A stretch of DNA of 64,000 nucleotides. Source: Acidobacteriota bacterium. GTDB taxonomy: Bacteria; Acidobacteriota; Vicinamibacteria; Vicinamibacterales; UBA8438. Every line of letters starts with the position of its first letter. Position 1 is the stretch's first letter. The stretch is taken from NCBI GenBank assembly GCA_009861545.1, contig VXME01000150.1, forward strand, positions 1 to 64,000. Reading direction: 5' to 3'. This document shows positions 43,315-52,050 of this stretch, one piece after another. The notes beneath the pieces are model-generated. The model searched no databases. It was given only the letters and a program-made list of their open reading frames with translations, and was not told the DNA's origin. A program made the translations under genes and the position numbers.

Positions 43315-44319
43315 ATGAGAAAGCAGATATCGGCGTTGCTGGCGGCCGTCATCGCGTTCGGGGCTTTCGGCACGCTCGGCGCCGCCCCGGCCGCGGCCGA
43401 GGACATCGAGATCACCGAGTGGGTGGTTCCCTGGGAGAACACCCGGCCCCGCGACCCCTACGTGGACGGCCAGGGGCGGGTCTGGTTCGTCGGACAGCGG
43501 GGCAACTACCTCGCCTACCTCGATCCGGCGACGGGCGACTTCCGGCGCTACGAGCTCGACCCGGGCACGGGGCCGCACAACCTGATCGTCGACGACGACG
43601 GAATCGTGTGGTACGCGGGCAACCGGGCGATGCACATCGGCCGGCTCGACCCCGAGACCGGGGACATCGAGAAGATCATGATGCCGACGCCCGAGGCGCG
43701 TGATCCGCATACGCTCACCTTCGACCACAACGGCGACATCTGGTTCTCGGTGCAGGGCGGCAGCTTCGTCGGCAAGCTCGGCACGCGGACCCGCACCGTG
43801 GAGCTCATCCCGATCGAGGGCCGCGGCCGCCGTCCCTACGGCATCGTCGTCGACGCGAACAACCGCGCCTGGTTCTGCCAGTTCGGCACGAACAAGCTCG
43901 CCACCGTCGATCCGGAGACGATGGAGCTCGAGGAGTTCGACCTGCCGCGCGCCGAGGCAAGACCCCGCCGCCTGGCCCTGACCTCGGAGGGGCATCTCTG
44001 GTACGTCGACTACGCGGGCGGCAACCTCGGGCGCTTCGATCCGGAAACCGGTGATGTGCAGGAATGGGCCGTCCCGGGCGGCGCCTCGGCGCGCCCGTAC
44101 GGCATGTCGGTGGACGACAAGGACCGGCTCTACTTCGTGGAATCGGGGACCATGCCGAACCGGTTCGTCGGCTTCGACCCGGCGACCGAGGAGTTCTTCG
44201 CATCTACCGCGATCGCGAGCGGCGGCGGGACCGTGCGCCACATGTACTACCACGCGCCGGCGCGCGAGATCTGGTTCGGCACCGACACGAACAACATCGG
44301 CCGCGCGCGCGTGCCGTAG
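43315..44319 (+). CDS. exported Vgb/streptogramin-lyase-like seven-bladed propeller protein
   Basis: The 334-residue product has a signal peptide (ISALLAAVIAFGAFGTLGAAPAAAE) and repeated propeller units: YVDGQGRVWFVGQRGNYLAYLDPATG, IVDDDGIVWYAGN, TFDHNGDIWFSVQ, VVDANNRAWFCQFGTNKLATVDPET and LTSEGHLWYVDYAGG. Virginiamycin B lyase has this fold, but most exported relatives are of unknown activity and streptogramin cleavage should not be assumed. GTGAGGTG lies before the chosen ATG; an ATG four codons upstream is possible. The methyltransferase gene starts 7 bp after its stop. Confidence 0.8.
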   Translation: MRKQISALLAAVIAFGAFGTLGAAPAAAEDIEITEWVVPWENTRPRDPYVDGQGRVWFVGQRGNYLAYLDPATGDFRRYELDPGTGPHNLIVDDDGIVWYAGNRAMHIGRLDPETGDIEKIMMPTPEARDPHTLTFDHNGDIWFSVQGGSFVGKLGTRTRTVELIPIEGRGRRPYGIVVDANNRAWFCQFGTNKLATVDPETMELEEFDLPRAEARPRRLALTSEGHLWYVDYAGGNLGRFDPETGDVQEWAVPGGASARPYGMSVDDKDRLYFVESGTMPNRFVGFDPATEEFFASTAIASGGGTVRHMYYHAPAREIWFGTDTNNIGRARVP

Positions 44320-44326
44320 TCGACGC

Positions 44327-45061
44327 GTGGCCCAGTACGACGCGATCGCCGAGGCGTACCGGGACTCGAAGCAGCTCCCCTTCCGGAAGGCCATCGAGCG
44401 CTACACGCTGTTCGAGGCCTTGGGAGACGTTCGCGGGCTGACGCTGCTGGATCTCGCCTGCGGCGCGGGCTTCTACACGCGCCTGCTCAAGAGGGCCGGT
44501 GCAGCCAGCGTGACGGGAATCGATGTCTCGGCGGAGATGGTCCGCCTGGCCGAGCGGGAGGAAGCGCGCGACCCGCTCGGCTGCTCGTTTCTCTGCCGGG
44601 ACGTCGCCGACTTCGAGCCGCAACCGGGCGCGGCGGACCTGGTCGTGGCCATGTACCTGCTGCACTACGCCGGGACCCCGGCGAAGCTGCTCCGCTTCCT
44701 GCGCGTCTGCCACGACGCGCTGCGGCCCGGCGGCCGGATCGTCGGCTTCAACGACAACGTCCTGCGCCCGCCGCGGGGAACTGTCTCGTGGCGTCAGTAC
44801 GGCCTCGAAAAGACGGGCCCGCCGTCGGCGCCGAAAGAAGGCGACCCGATTCACTACCGGTTCACCAACCCGGACGGCGGGCAGTTCGAGTTCCACAACT
44901 TCTTCCTGAAGCCCGAGACCTACGACGATGCCTTCCGGAAGACCGGGTTCCGCGACTTCCGCTGGCTCGGGGTCTCCCTGGAACCCGACGAGCGGAACAA
45001 CCCCTTCTGGGACGACTTCCTCGCCAACCCGCCGGTGATCGCCTACGCGGCGACGAAGTAG
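44327..45061 (+). CDS. class I SAM-dependent methyltransferase
   Basis: The 244-residue product has the SAM-binding motif LTLLDLACGAGFYTRLLKRAGA (motif I, near residues 34-55), VTGIDVSAEMVRLAEREE (motif II), ADLVVAMYLLHYAG (motif IV-like) and LRPGGRIVGFND (motif VI). It is a small cytoplasmic enzyme of the ToxA/16S-like class I group; the substrate is not evident. The GTG start at 44327 is 7 bp after the Vgb-like gene and is supported by the YDAIAEAYRDS start typical of the family. The NRAMP gene follows after 10 bp, so the three genes look like an operon. Confidence 0.85.
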   Translation: MAQYDAIAEAYRDSKQLPFRKAIERYTLFEALGDVRGLTLLDLACGAGFYTRLLKRAGAASVTGIDVSAEMVRLAEREEARDPLGCSFLCRDVADFEPQPGAADLVVAMYLLHYAGTPAKLLRFLRVCHDALRPGGRIVGFNDNVLRPPRGTVSWRQYGLEKTGPPSAPKEGDPIHYRFTNPDGGQFEFHNFFLKPETYDDAFRKTGFRDFRWLGVSLEPDERNNPFWDDFLANPPVIAYAATK

Positions 45062-45071
45062 GATCTGCACG

Positions 45072-46289
45072 ATGCGTCGCTTCCGCGCCGGACCGGGTTT
45101 CCTGGTTGCCGCCGCCTTCATCGGACCCGGCACCATCGTGACCGCGAGCCGGGCCGGCGCCGGGTACGGGACCGCTCTGCTCTGGGCGGTTCTCTTCTCG
45201 GTCGTGACCACCGCCATCCTGCAGGACATGGCGGCGCGCGTGGGCCTGGCCGGGCGGCGCGGGCTCGCCGAGGCCATACGCGACAGCCTGGGCAACCCGG
45301 TGGTCCGGACCGGCGCGCTCGGCCTCATCGCGCTGAGCATCCTGATCGGCAACGCCGCCTTTCAGACCGGCAACCTGCTCGGCGCGTCGCTCGGCCTCAG
45401 CCTGCTCACCGGACTGCCGCAGGGGCTTCTGGTGGCGCTGGTCGGCGGGGTGGCCGGCGCCCTGTTGATGACCGGCACCTACAAGACCATCCAGAACGCG
45501 CTGGTCGCGCTGGTGGGACTGATGAGCGTGGTCTTCTTCCTGGTGGCCGTACTCAGCGCCCCGAGTCCGAGCGACCTGCTCTCGGGGCTGCTGGTTCCAC
45601 GGGTGCCGGAGGGAGCGCTGCTCACCGTGCTGGCGCTCATCGGCACCACCGTCATCCCCTACAACCTCTTCCTCCATGCTAGTGCCGTCCTCGAGCGCTG
45701 GCCGGACGCGGACAGGAACGAGCAGAACATCCGCGAGTGCCGGCAGGACACCCTGTTCTCGGTCGCGCTCGGCGGCCTGATCACGGCGGCGGTGGTAATC
45801 GCCGCCTCTCCCCTGCTCGGGCAGGGCGCGGACGCCGCCGACGCCGCAACGGTGGCGGCGCGCCTCGAGCCGCTGCTCGGCAGCGCGGCCCCGGTGTTCT
45901 TCGGCATCGGACTCTTCTCCGCCGGCGTGACCTCGGCGATCACCGCGCCGCTGGCCGCCGCCTATGCCGCCGGGGGCGCGCTCGGCTGGGGCTCGGACCT
46001 CAGGAGCCCGCGCTTCCGCCTGCTCTGGGGCTTCGTGCTGCTGACCGGCATGTTCTGCGGGATCTTCCTGGGAGCCTCGCCGTACCAGATCATCCTGCTC
46101 GCCCAGGCCGGCAACGCGATCCTGCTGCCGCTGACCCCGATCCTGCTGCTCGTCGTGGCGAACCGCAGCGGGATAATGGGCAAGTACCGCAACTCGCGGC
46201 CCGCCAACCTGCTCGGCGCGGTGGTGGTGCTCGTCATCTTCGGACTCGCGTCGGTGCAGATGGCCCGGATCCTCGGTCTGGCGGGTTAG
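45072..46289 (+). CDS. NRAMP-family divalent metal transporter homolog with substituted metal-site motifs
   Basis: The 405-residue product has about eleven transmembrane helices and overall NRAMP layout: LVAAAFIGPGTIVTASRAGAGYG in TM1 and LIGTTVIPYNLFLHAS in TM6. The canonical TM1 DPGN is GPGT here (residues 18-21) and TM6 MPH is IPY (195-197), so the residues that bind Mn/Fe in studied NRAMPs are changed. This divergent subgroup is, to my knowledge, found in several bacterial phyla; its ion is unsettled. It is an inner-membrane protein, probably co-transcribed with the methyltransferase. Confidence 0.85.
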   Translation: MRRFRAGPGFLVAAAFIGPGTIVTASRAGAGYGTALLWAVLFSVVTTAILQDMAARVGLAGRRGLAEAIRDSLGNPVVRTGALGLIALSILIGNAAFQTGNLLGASLGLSLLTGLPQGLLVALVGGVAGALLMTGTYKTIQNALVALVGLMSVVFFLVAVLSAPSPSDLLSGLLVPRVPEGALLTVLALIGTTVIPYNLFLHASAVLERWPDADRNEQNIRECRQDTLFSVALGGLITAAVVIAASPLLGQGADAADAATVAARLEPLLGSAAPVFFGIGLFSAGVTSAITAPLAAAYAAGGALGWGSDLRSPRFRLLWGFVLLTGMFCGIFLGASPYQIILLAQAGNAILLPLTPILLLVVANRSGIMGKYRNSRPANLLGAVVVLVIFGLASVQMARILGLAG

Positions 46290-46379
46290 CACGGGTTGGC
46301 ACTGCGTCAGCACGGTCACCGCGACGCCCATACACACGACAGGGTGTGTGCGGGCACGAGACGTGACACATTGACACGA

Positions 46380-47027
46380 ATGCACTCGAACGGCGCGCCC
46401 TCTTGCGCCGTGGAAACGGAAGGCGGAATCGCCGCGCGCCGTGGCCGGCGCGCCGCCGCCTGTGCCGGGGCTCTGACGGCGGCGCTGCTGACTGCGGCCG
46501 CTCCCCCGCCGAAGGCCGCCTACCTGGACGGCCCTCCAACGGCCCACGCCGGCGGCTTCGGCGACGATACCTGCCACGCCTGCCATTTCGAGAACGACCT
46601 CGACGATCCAGGCGGCTCGCTGGAGCTCGACGGGTTGCCGGAGACGTTCGACCCGGCGGCGACCTACCGCATCACCGTCTCTCTGGAACGCTCCGGGATG
46701 GGACGCGCCGGCTTCCAGTTGGCGGCACGCGTGAGCGAAGGCAACGACGCCGGCGAACCGGCGGGTACCCTGCAGGGCCTCGCCGGCGACGAACGCGTGC
46801 AGGTCGTCTCGGGGCCGAACGGCGTGACCTACGCCCAGCACACCGAGCCTGGAACCACGCTCACCGGCCCGGGCGCGACCTCCTGGACCATCGAGTGGCG
46901 CCCGCCTGCCGCCAACGCGACATCCGTCACTTTCCACGCGGCGGCCAACGCGGCGAACGACGACGCCTCGGAGTTCGGAGATTTCATCTACACGGCGTCG
47001 GCGACGACGCGTCCCACCAGCCCCTGA
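46380..47027 (+). CDS. exported protein with one c-type heme motif and a Reelin-like (choice-anchor V) domain
   Basis: The 215-residue product has a signal-like hydrophobic stretch (AACAGALTAALLTAAAPPP, about 26-45), then CHACH (65-69), a CxxCH heme-attachment motif in the context GFGDDTCHACHFEND. The following region (YRITVSLERSGMGRAGFQLAAR, TSWTIEWRPPA, SVTFHAAANAANDD) matches the choice-of-anchor V/Reeler type domain often found behind such a heme motif. A periplasmic or surface mono-heme protein is likely. The ATG at 46380 gives a start with a plausible leader. Confidence 0.75.
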   Translation: MHSNGAPSCAVETEGGIAARRGRRAAACAGALTAALLTAAAPPPKAAYLDGPPTAHAGGFGDDTCHACHFENDLDDPGGSLELDGLPETFDPAATYRITVSLERSGMGRAGFQLAARVSEGNDAGEPAGTLQGLAGDERVQVVSGPNGVTYAQHTEPGTTLTGPGATSWTIEWRPPAANATSVTFHAAANAANDDASEFGDFIYTASATTRPTSP

Positions 47028-47075
47028 CGGCCGGCCGATACCGCCTGCTATCATGCTCGGTTCCGGGGTACTCCA

Positions 47076-48170
47076 ATGAAGACCGTAGGCTTCGTCGGCT
47101 GGCGCGGCATGGTCGGCTCGGTCCTGCTGGACCGCATGCAGTCCGAGGGCGACTTCGGCGGCTGCGACCCGCTGTTCTTCTCCACCTCCCAGGCAGGTCG
47201 GCGCGGTCCCGAGATCGGGGGCGCCGAGCCGCTGGGCGACGCCCACGACGTGCGGGCCCTCGCGCAGGCCGACATCGTCGTGACGTGCCAGGGCGGCGAC
47301 TACACGAAGGCGGTCCACGGCGCGCTGCGCCGGCGCGGCTGGGACGGTTACTGGATCGACGCGGCGTCTGCGCTGCGCATGAACGACTCGAGCGTGGTCA
47401 TCCTCGACCCGGTGAACCGCCGGGTCATCGACGAGGCGCTCGACGCCGGCACGAAGGACTTCATCGGCGGCAACTGCACGGTCAGCCTGATGTTGATGGG
47501 CCTGCAGGGGCTGTTCGACCGCGGCTGGGTCGAGTGGATGACGTGCATGACCTACCAGTCGGCGTCGGGCGCCGGCGCCCGGCACATGATCGAGCTCGTC
47601 CGCCAGATGGGCGACCTGGCGGGCTGTCGGTCGCCCGACCAGACCGCGCTGGAGCTCGACCGCCTCGTCACCGGGCGCATGTCGAACGGCGACCTGCCCA
47701 CCGAGCACTTCGGCGTGCCCCTGGCCGGCAGTCTGATCCCCTGGATCGGCGGTCCCATGGACAACGGCCAGTCGCGCGAGGAGTGGAAGGCGGCGAACGA
47801 GGCCAACAAGATTCTGGGCAGCCGCCGTTTCATCCCCATCGACGGGCAATGCGTGCGCATCGGCGCCATGCGCTGCCACAGCCAGGCTCTGACCGTCAAG
47901 CTGACCGCCGACGTCCCGATCACGGACATCGAGGCCGCCATCGGCGGCGCCAACGACTGGGTCGAGGTGGTCCCGAACGACCGTGAGGCGACGTACGAGC
48001 GGCTCACGCCGGCCGCCGTCTCCGGCCGCCTCCACGTCCCGGTGGGCCGCATCCGCAAGACGACGTTCGGCGACGACTACCTGACCTGCTTCACCGTCGG
48101 CGATCAGCTCCTCTGGGGCGCCGCGGAGCCGCTCCGGCGGATGCTGCGGATCCTGCTGGGCAGGCTCTGA
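47076..48170 (+). CDS. asd: aspartate-semialdehyde dehydrogenase (E. coli type)
   Basis: The 364-residue product matches the E. coli-type enzyme (367 residues) along its length: VGFVGWRGMVGSVLLDRM (NADP-binding), FFSTSQAG, VTCQGGDYT, WIDAASALRM, and FIGGNCTVSLMLMGL with the catalytic cysteine. TYQSASGAGARHM and SRRFIPIDGQCVRIGAMRCHSQAL follow as expected. It reduces aspartyl phosphate to aspartate semialdehyde for lysine/DAP, threonine and methionine synthesis. No other pathway gene is adjacent. The next gene converges with an 8-bp gap. Confidence 0.95.
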   Translation: MKTVGFVGWRGMVGSVLLDRMQSEGDFGGCDPLFFSTSQAGRRGPEIGGAEPLGDAHDVRALAQADIVVTCQGGDYTKAVHGALRRRGWDGYWIDAASALRMNDSSVVILDPVNRRVIDEALDAGTKDFIGGNCTVSLMLMGLQGLFDRGWVEWMTCMTYQSASGAGARHMIELVRQMGDLAGCRSPDQTALELDRLVTGRMSNGDLPTEHFGVPLAGSLIPWIGGPMDNGQSREEWKAANEANKILGSRRFIPIDGQCVRIGAMRCHSQALTVKLTADVPITDIEAAIGGANDWVEVVPNDREATYERLTPAAVSGRLHVPVGRIRKTTFGDDYLTCFTVGDQLLWGAAEPLRRMLRILLGRL

Positions 48171-48178
48171 CTCCCGCG

Positions 48179-49306
48179 TCAGCGCGCGACGTACGGCCGT
48201 CCGACCAGCAGCGCAGGGTCCGCATCCGTCTTCGGCACCAGCTTCTGCGTGCGCCCGTGCTGGTTGTCGCCGCCGTAGAGGTTCCCCTCCGAGTCGACCG
48301 AGATGGTGTGCACCTCGAGGAACCCGGTGGGCCCCTCGTTGGAGACGTTCCAGGTGTAAAGGCGGTTGCCGTCGAAGTCGAGCTTCACCATCTTGAGCGG
48401 GAGCAGGTCCGAGACCCACAGGTGGTCCTCGTTGACGATGAGATCGAGCGGCAGGCCGAAGCCTGACCACGTGGCGAGATGATCGACCTCGGCGTGGTAC
48501 TCGCCGGACGCCTCGCTGGAAATGCGGAACTTCTGCACGCGGCCGTTGGCCCGGTCGAGCGCGAAGATCAGGCCGTCGGGTCCCATGCCCAGGGCATGGA
48601 TGCCGTTGAACCGGCCCGGTTCCGTGCCGAACCCGCCGAACTCGGACTGGTAGCGGCCCTCGGCGTCGAGAATGATGATGCGGTGGTTGTCGAGCCCGTC
48701 CGCCACGAGCACCCGCCCGTCCGGCAGGAACGCCACGTCCTGCGGCCGTCCGAAGTGGGTCTCGTCGCTGCCGCCGACGTTCTTCTCGCCCAGCGTCATC
48801 AGCAGTTCGCTGCCGTCGTTGGAGAGGACGAAGATCTGGTGGCGGCTCTCGTTGATCACCCAGACGCGGCGCTCCGGATCATAGGGACTGATGCGGACGC
48901 GGTGCGGTCCCGGGCCGTCGGACTCGTCGCACAGGTGGTCCCACTGGTCCCAGACCTCGATCAGGTTGCCGTCGCCGTCGACGATCATGAGGCAGTTCTG
49001 CCAGGTCCGCCGCTCGGCGTCGCGCAGCGCGTTGATGCCGATCGAGCCGACCCAGCCGGCGAACTCCGGAGGAACCGGATCGGGCAGGCGCGTCTCACCC
49101 CGCTGCGAGATGAAGATGCGGTCCGGGGACTCGGCGAACACACCCGAGTTGCCGCCGAAAGCGAAGCCCTCCCCCGCAAACGGCTTGTGCCAGCCCTCGA
49201 CGATCTCGTAGGGACTTGGACCGATGGGACCCGCATCCTGGGCCAGAACCGATCCGGCGAAGAAACCCGCCAGCAGCAACACGACCGCCGAAGTGCAGTA
49301 CCGCAT
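48179..49306 (-). CDS. exported NHL-repeat protein (peptidylglycine amidating-lyase-like propeller)
   Basis: The 375-residue product has a signal peptide (TSAVVLLLAGFFAGSVLAQ) and six-bladed NHL-type repeats: FGRPQDVAFLPDGRVLVADGLDNHRIIILDAEGRYQSEFG covers residues about 187-226, then GRFNGIHALGMGPDGLIFALDRANGRVQKF and PLDLIVNEDHLWVSDLLPLKM. The arrangement is that of NHL proteins related to the PAL domain of peptide-amidating enzymes. An enzymatic role is not demonstrated by sequence. It is divergent from the RNase D gene. Confidence 0.8.
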   Translation of the reverse strand: MRYCTSAVVLLLAGFFAGSVLAQDAGPIGPSPYEIVEGWHKPFAGEGFAFGGNSGVFAESPDRIFISQRGETRLPDPVPPEFAGWVGSIGINALRDAERRTWQNCLMIVDGDGNLIEVWDQWDHLCDESDGPGPHRVRISPYDPERRVWVINESRHQIFVLSNDGSELLMTLGEKNVGGSDETHFGRPQDVAFLPDGRVLVADGLDNHRIIILDAEGRYQSEFGGFGTEPGRFNGIHALGMGPDGLIFALDRANGRVQKFRISSEASGEYHAEVDHLATWSGFGLPLDLIVNEDHLWVSDLLPLKMVKLDFDGNRLYTWNVSNEGPTGFLEVHTISVDSEGNLYGGDNQHGRTQKLVPKTDADPALLVGRPYVAR

Positions 49307-49441
49307 GATCTGAAACCTCCACGGTCCGGCCGCCCGGACCTGTCGCTCGTCTCTGGAACCCGGTCTCTGCCGCGTGCGCGCCACGACGCCGCCGAGTATA
49401 CACAGCGCGCGGCCGCCCCCTCGCGTGGTAGTGTTCGCGCC

Positions 49442-50500
49442 GTGATTCAGACTCAGCCCGCGTTGGCGGATCTCGCCGCCCGCATCGCCGCCACCGACCG
49501 CGTCGGTGTCGACACCGAGGCCGACAGTCTGCACTGCTACCACGAGAAAGTCTGCCTCGTGCAGGTTGGCCTGTCCGCCGCCGACGAGCTGGTCGACCCG
49601 CTTGCCGACATCGACCTGACACCGCTGCTCGATTCGCTGGCGGGAACCGAGCTGGTGATGCACGGCGCCGATTTCGACCTGCGCATGCTGTACCGCCTCG
49701 GCCTCGGAACCCCGTCGAAGGTGTTCGACACCATGATCGCCGCACGGCTCGCCGGGGCCACTCGCTACGGCTACGCCGCGCTGGTCGCCGAGCACTTCGA
49801 CGTCACCCTGCCCAAGGGGCAGCAGAAGGCGAACTGGGCACAGCGGCCGCTGGCGCCAGCCCTGGCCCGCTACGCGCGTAACGATACGCACTACCTCCTG
49901 CCGCTCGCCGAACGGCTCGAACGCCGATTGACGGACCTCGGCCGTCTCCCGTGGCTGGAGCAGGCGTGCGGGCGCGCCGGCGCCGCCGCACGGGTTACCC
50001 GCAAGCGCGACCCCGAGACCGAGTGGCGGGTGCGCGGCAGCCATGTGCTCGAGGCCCGGGCGAGCGCCGTGCTGCGCGCCCTCTGGCACTGGCGTGAGGG
50101 CGAGGCGCGCAGCGCCGACCGTCCGCCGTTCCACATCCTGTCGAACGCGGATCTCGTCGACGCGGCGCGGCGGCTCGATCGGGGCGACGCGACAACGCCC
50201 CGCGGACTGCGCGGAGCGCGCCGGTCGCGGTTCTCGCACGCGGCCGACGGGGCCCTGGCTCTGGATCGGGCGGCGTGGCCGAAGCGCCCGGCGGTCAAGG
50301 CGCGCCCGCGCCTCACGAAGGGGCAGGAAAAGCAAGTCGCCGCGCTCAGGCAGCGCCGGGACACCCGGGCCGAGGCACTGGCTATCGACGCGGAGCTGAT
50401 CGCGCCGCGGGCCGCGCTCGAGCGGATCGTCCTGGAGGGCGACGATGGACTGGCCGTGTTGCTGCCTTGGCAACAGTCGCTGCTCGGCGGGCGGGATTGA
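49442..50500 (+). CDS. rnd: ribonuclease D
   Basis: The 352-residue product has the DEDD exonuclease motifs in order: VGVDTEADSLHCY (Exo I), MHGADFDLRML (Exo II) and YARNDTHYLLPL (Exo III, Asp and Tyr of the DEDDy type), within the first 175 residues. A helical region that fits an HRDC domain follows near residues 215-280. It trims the 3' ends of tRNA precursors and other small RNAs. Length is close to E. coli Rnd (375). The start is a GTG at 49442, set where family similarity begins. Confidence 0.9.
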   Translation: MIQTQPALADLAARIAATDRVGVDTEADSLHCYHEKVCLVQVGLSAADELVDPLADIDLTPLLDSLAGTELVMHGADFDLRMLYRLGLGTPSKVFDTMIAARLAGATRYGYAALVAEHFDVTLPKGQQKANWAQRPLAPALARYARNDTHYLLPLAERLERRLTDLGRLPWLEQACGRAGAAARVTRKRDPETEWRVRGSHVLEARASAVLRALWHWREGEARSADRPPFHILSNADLVDAARRLDRGDATTPRGLRGARRSRFSHAADGALALDRAAWPKRPAVKARPRLTKGQEKQVAALRQRRDTRAEALAIDAELIAPRAALERIVLEGDDGLAVLLPWQQSLLGGRD

Positions 50501-50525
50501 GGCTGCTGCCTCTGCCGAGAACGCC

Positions 50526-51221
50526 ATGACCACCCCGTCCGACACCACCTGGGTGCATTACCTGCCGGCCGCGACCACCGTCATCGCGGCGGCGTTCTCG
50601 TTCACGCTGTTCCGCAAGTACCGCGCCCGGCCTACGCCGCACATCGGCTGGTGGGCGGCCGGCGTCGCCACCTACGGCACCGGCACGCTGCTGGAAACGG
50701 TAATCACGCTGGCCGGCAACACGGTCGTGCTCACCAAGCTCTGGTACGTAGCGGGCGCCGTCCTCGGGGCGTACCCGCTGGCCCAGGGCTCCCTCTATCT
50801 GCTCTATTCGCGACGCTTCGCCAATCGCGTCACGGCGGTCAGCATGCCGTTCGTCGTGCTGACCGCCACGCTCGTCCTGCTCTCGCCCATCGTCGCCGAA
50901 GCCCTGGAACCGCATAGGCCTTCCGGGGCCGTGCTGGCCTGGGGGTGGGTGCGGCTGCTGACCCCGTTCATCAACATCTACGCGGCGTTCCTTCTCGTCG
51001 GCGGGGCGATTGTCAGCGCGTGGCGCTTCTCGAAAACGAAGCACGCCGGCTATCGAGCCGCCGGGAACGCCCTGATAGCCTTCGGCGCGCTGTTGCCCGC
51101 GATCGGCGGGACGGCGGCGAGGGCCGGGTTCGTGGAGGTCCTGTACGTGGCCGAGTTCTTCGGCCTCGTTCTTATCTGGGCCGGTGAACGGACCTGCGCC
51201 GTGCGGCCCGCCGCTTCATGA
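50526..51221 (+). CDS. seven-helix integral membrane protein, unrecognised
   Basis: The 231-residue product has about seven hydrophobic helices: LPAATTVIAAAFSFTLF, IGWWAAGVATYGTGTLLETVI, LTKLWYVAGAVLGAYPLAQGSLYLLY, AVSMPFVVLTATLVLLSPIV, LLTPFINIYAAFLLVGGAIVSAW, GNALIAFGALLPAIGGTAA and VLYVAEFFGLVLIWAG. It resembles the 7TM sensor-type domains (histidine-kinase N-terminal region) but has no cytoplasmic output domain. It begins 25 bp after rnd and may be co-transcribed with it. Confidence 0.65.
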   Translation: MTTPSDTTWVHYLPAATTVIAAAFSFTLFRKYRARPTPHIGWWAAGVATYGTGTLLETVITLAGNTVVLTKLWYVAGAVLGAYPLAQGSLYLLYSRRFANRVTAVSMPFVVLTATLVLLSPIVAEALEPHRPSGAVLAWGWVRLLTPFINIYAAFLLVGGAIVSAWRFSKTKHAGYRAAGNALIAFGALLPAIGGTAARAGFVEVLYVAEFFGLVLIWAGERTCAVRPAAS

Positions 51222-51608
51222 GGACACGACGGCACGGACCCGCGACACGAAATCGCGGGCTGCCTGCAGGTCCTCGCGGGCGCCCTCGTCATCGACCACG
51301 AACGCCGGGGCGTAGTCGGCCTCCTCGCGGAACTTCTGCAGCCTGGCGATGAGACCGGAGGTCGCCGGCTCGAATCGGCCCGTCCGGACGAAGTGCAGGT
51401 TGAAGAGATGCTGTGCTCCCCGGTGCGTGCGAGGCTCGAAACCCTCGGCGTACAGCTGCGCGCGCACTGCATGGAAGACCGCGAAGTACATGCGCCCGAC
51501 CGCGATGCGCGGCAGTCCGTCGGCAAGCAGCGCTTCCGCGGCGCGCAATTCCTCATCGGCGAGATCGAGCTCGGCCCCGGCGCTCTCGCGCCGGCCTTCA
51601 TCGGTCAA
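51216..51608 (-). CDS. HEPN-domain toxin-like protein (UPF0332 type)
   Basis: The 130-residue product is helical, with RIAVGRMYFAVFHAVRAQL near the middle, then FEPRTHRGAQHLFNLHFVRTG and a final helix DLQAARDFVSRVRAV. This matches UPF0332/HEPN proteins, whose RxxxxxH motif (here RTHRGAQH) supplies RNase activity in several toxins. The start is a TTG at 51608 that overlaps the TGA stop of the upstream nucleotidyltransferase gene, with GAGGGG about 8 bases before it, so the pair is translationally coupled. Confidence 0.8.
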   Translation of the reverse strand: MTDEGRRESAGAELDLADEELRAAEALLADGLPRIAVGRMYFAVFHAVRAQLYAEGFEPRTHRGAQHLFNLHFVRTGRFEPATSGLIARLQKFREEADYAPAFVVDDEGAREDLQAARDFVSRVRAVVSS

Positions 51609-51928
51609 AGCGGCAGCCCCTCCCGCTGAATATCCATCACCAGCAGCCGTTCCTGCGCGCGCCAGCGTTCGAAAGTCCGCCGGTCGAGCACGGTTGGCGA
51701 GAGGAGCACGTCGTGCTCCAGTCCGATTTCCGAAGCGAGATCGATGACGTCCTTCTTCGTCCGCCAGTCGACCACCTGCAACACGACCGCAACGTCGACA
51801 TCGGAATCCTCGCGCATCTCGCCTCGTGCGCAGGACCCGAACAACTGCACGTCCACTAGCGCATCGCCGTAACGCTCGCGGAGGCTGGCGGCGAACCGAT
51901 GGGCCGCCCGCTGCGGCAATTCGTTCAT
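51605..51928 (-). CDS. minimal nucleotidyltransferase (MNT) antitoxin-like protein
   Basis: The 107-residue product has the MNT core VQLFGSCARGEMREDSDVDVAVV: the GSxxxG...DSDVD pattern of DNA polymerase beta-type nucleotidyltransferases. Other MNT antitoxins modify the HEPN toxin with AMP; that activity is inferred. The start at 51928 is the ATG nearest the conserved helix. It immediately precedes the HEPN gene with a stop/start overlap, the usual MNT-HEPN arrangement. Confidence 0.85.
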   Translation of the reverse strand: MNELPQRAAHRFAASLRERYGDALVDVQLFGSCARGEMREDSDVDVAVVLQVVDWRTKKDVIDLASEIGLEHDVLLSPTVLDRRTFERWRAQERLLVMDIQREGLPL

Positions 51929-52050
51929 GATCCTCCGCTTTCGCCCGATGGAGACGCCCGGATCGTAGTGCGTTCCCTTCGGAAGCTCCAGTTTCCGGCT
52001 GTACAATGGGCAACCTGAACCGTCAACCAACCGATCCGCGGAGATCTTCC

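Noticed and set aside
43315-44319. Calling the Vgb-like protein a streptogramin resistance lyase
   Set aside because: The fold fits, but most exported relatives have no demonstrated lyase activity and the context is not one of antibiotic resistance.
46335-46370. Short CACACG/GTGTGTG inverted repeat before the Reeler-like gene
   Set aside because: The arms are short and low in complexity, with no clear link to a promoter or stop.
44862-48470. 1202-residue minus-strand open frame
   Set aside because: It crosses the NRAMP, heme-motif and asd genes in antisense and is Arg/His/Gln-rich without any domain.
48479-49441. N-terminal extension of the RNase D frame to 48479
   Set aside because: The extension is antisense to the NHL gene; family similarity begins at the GTG at 49442.
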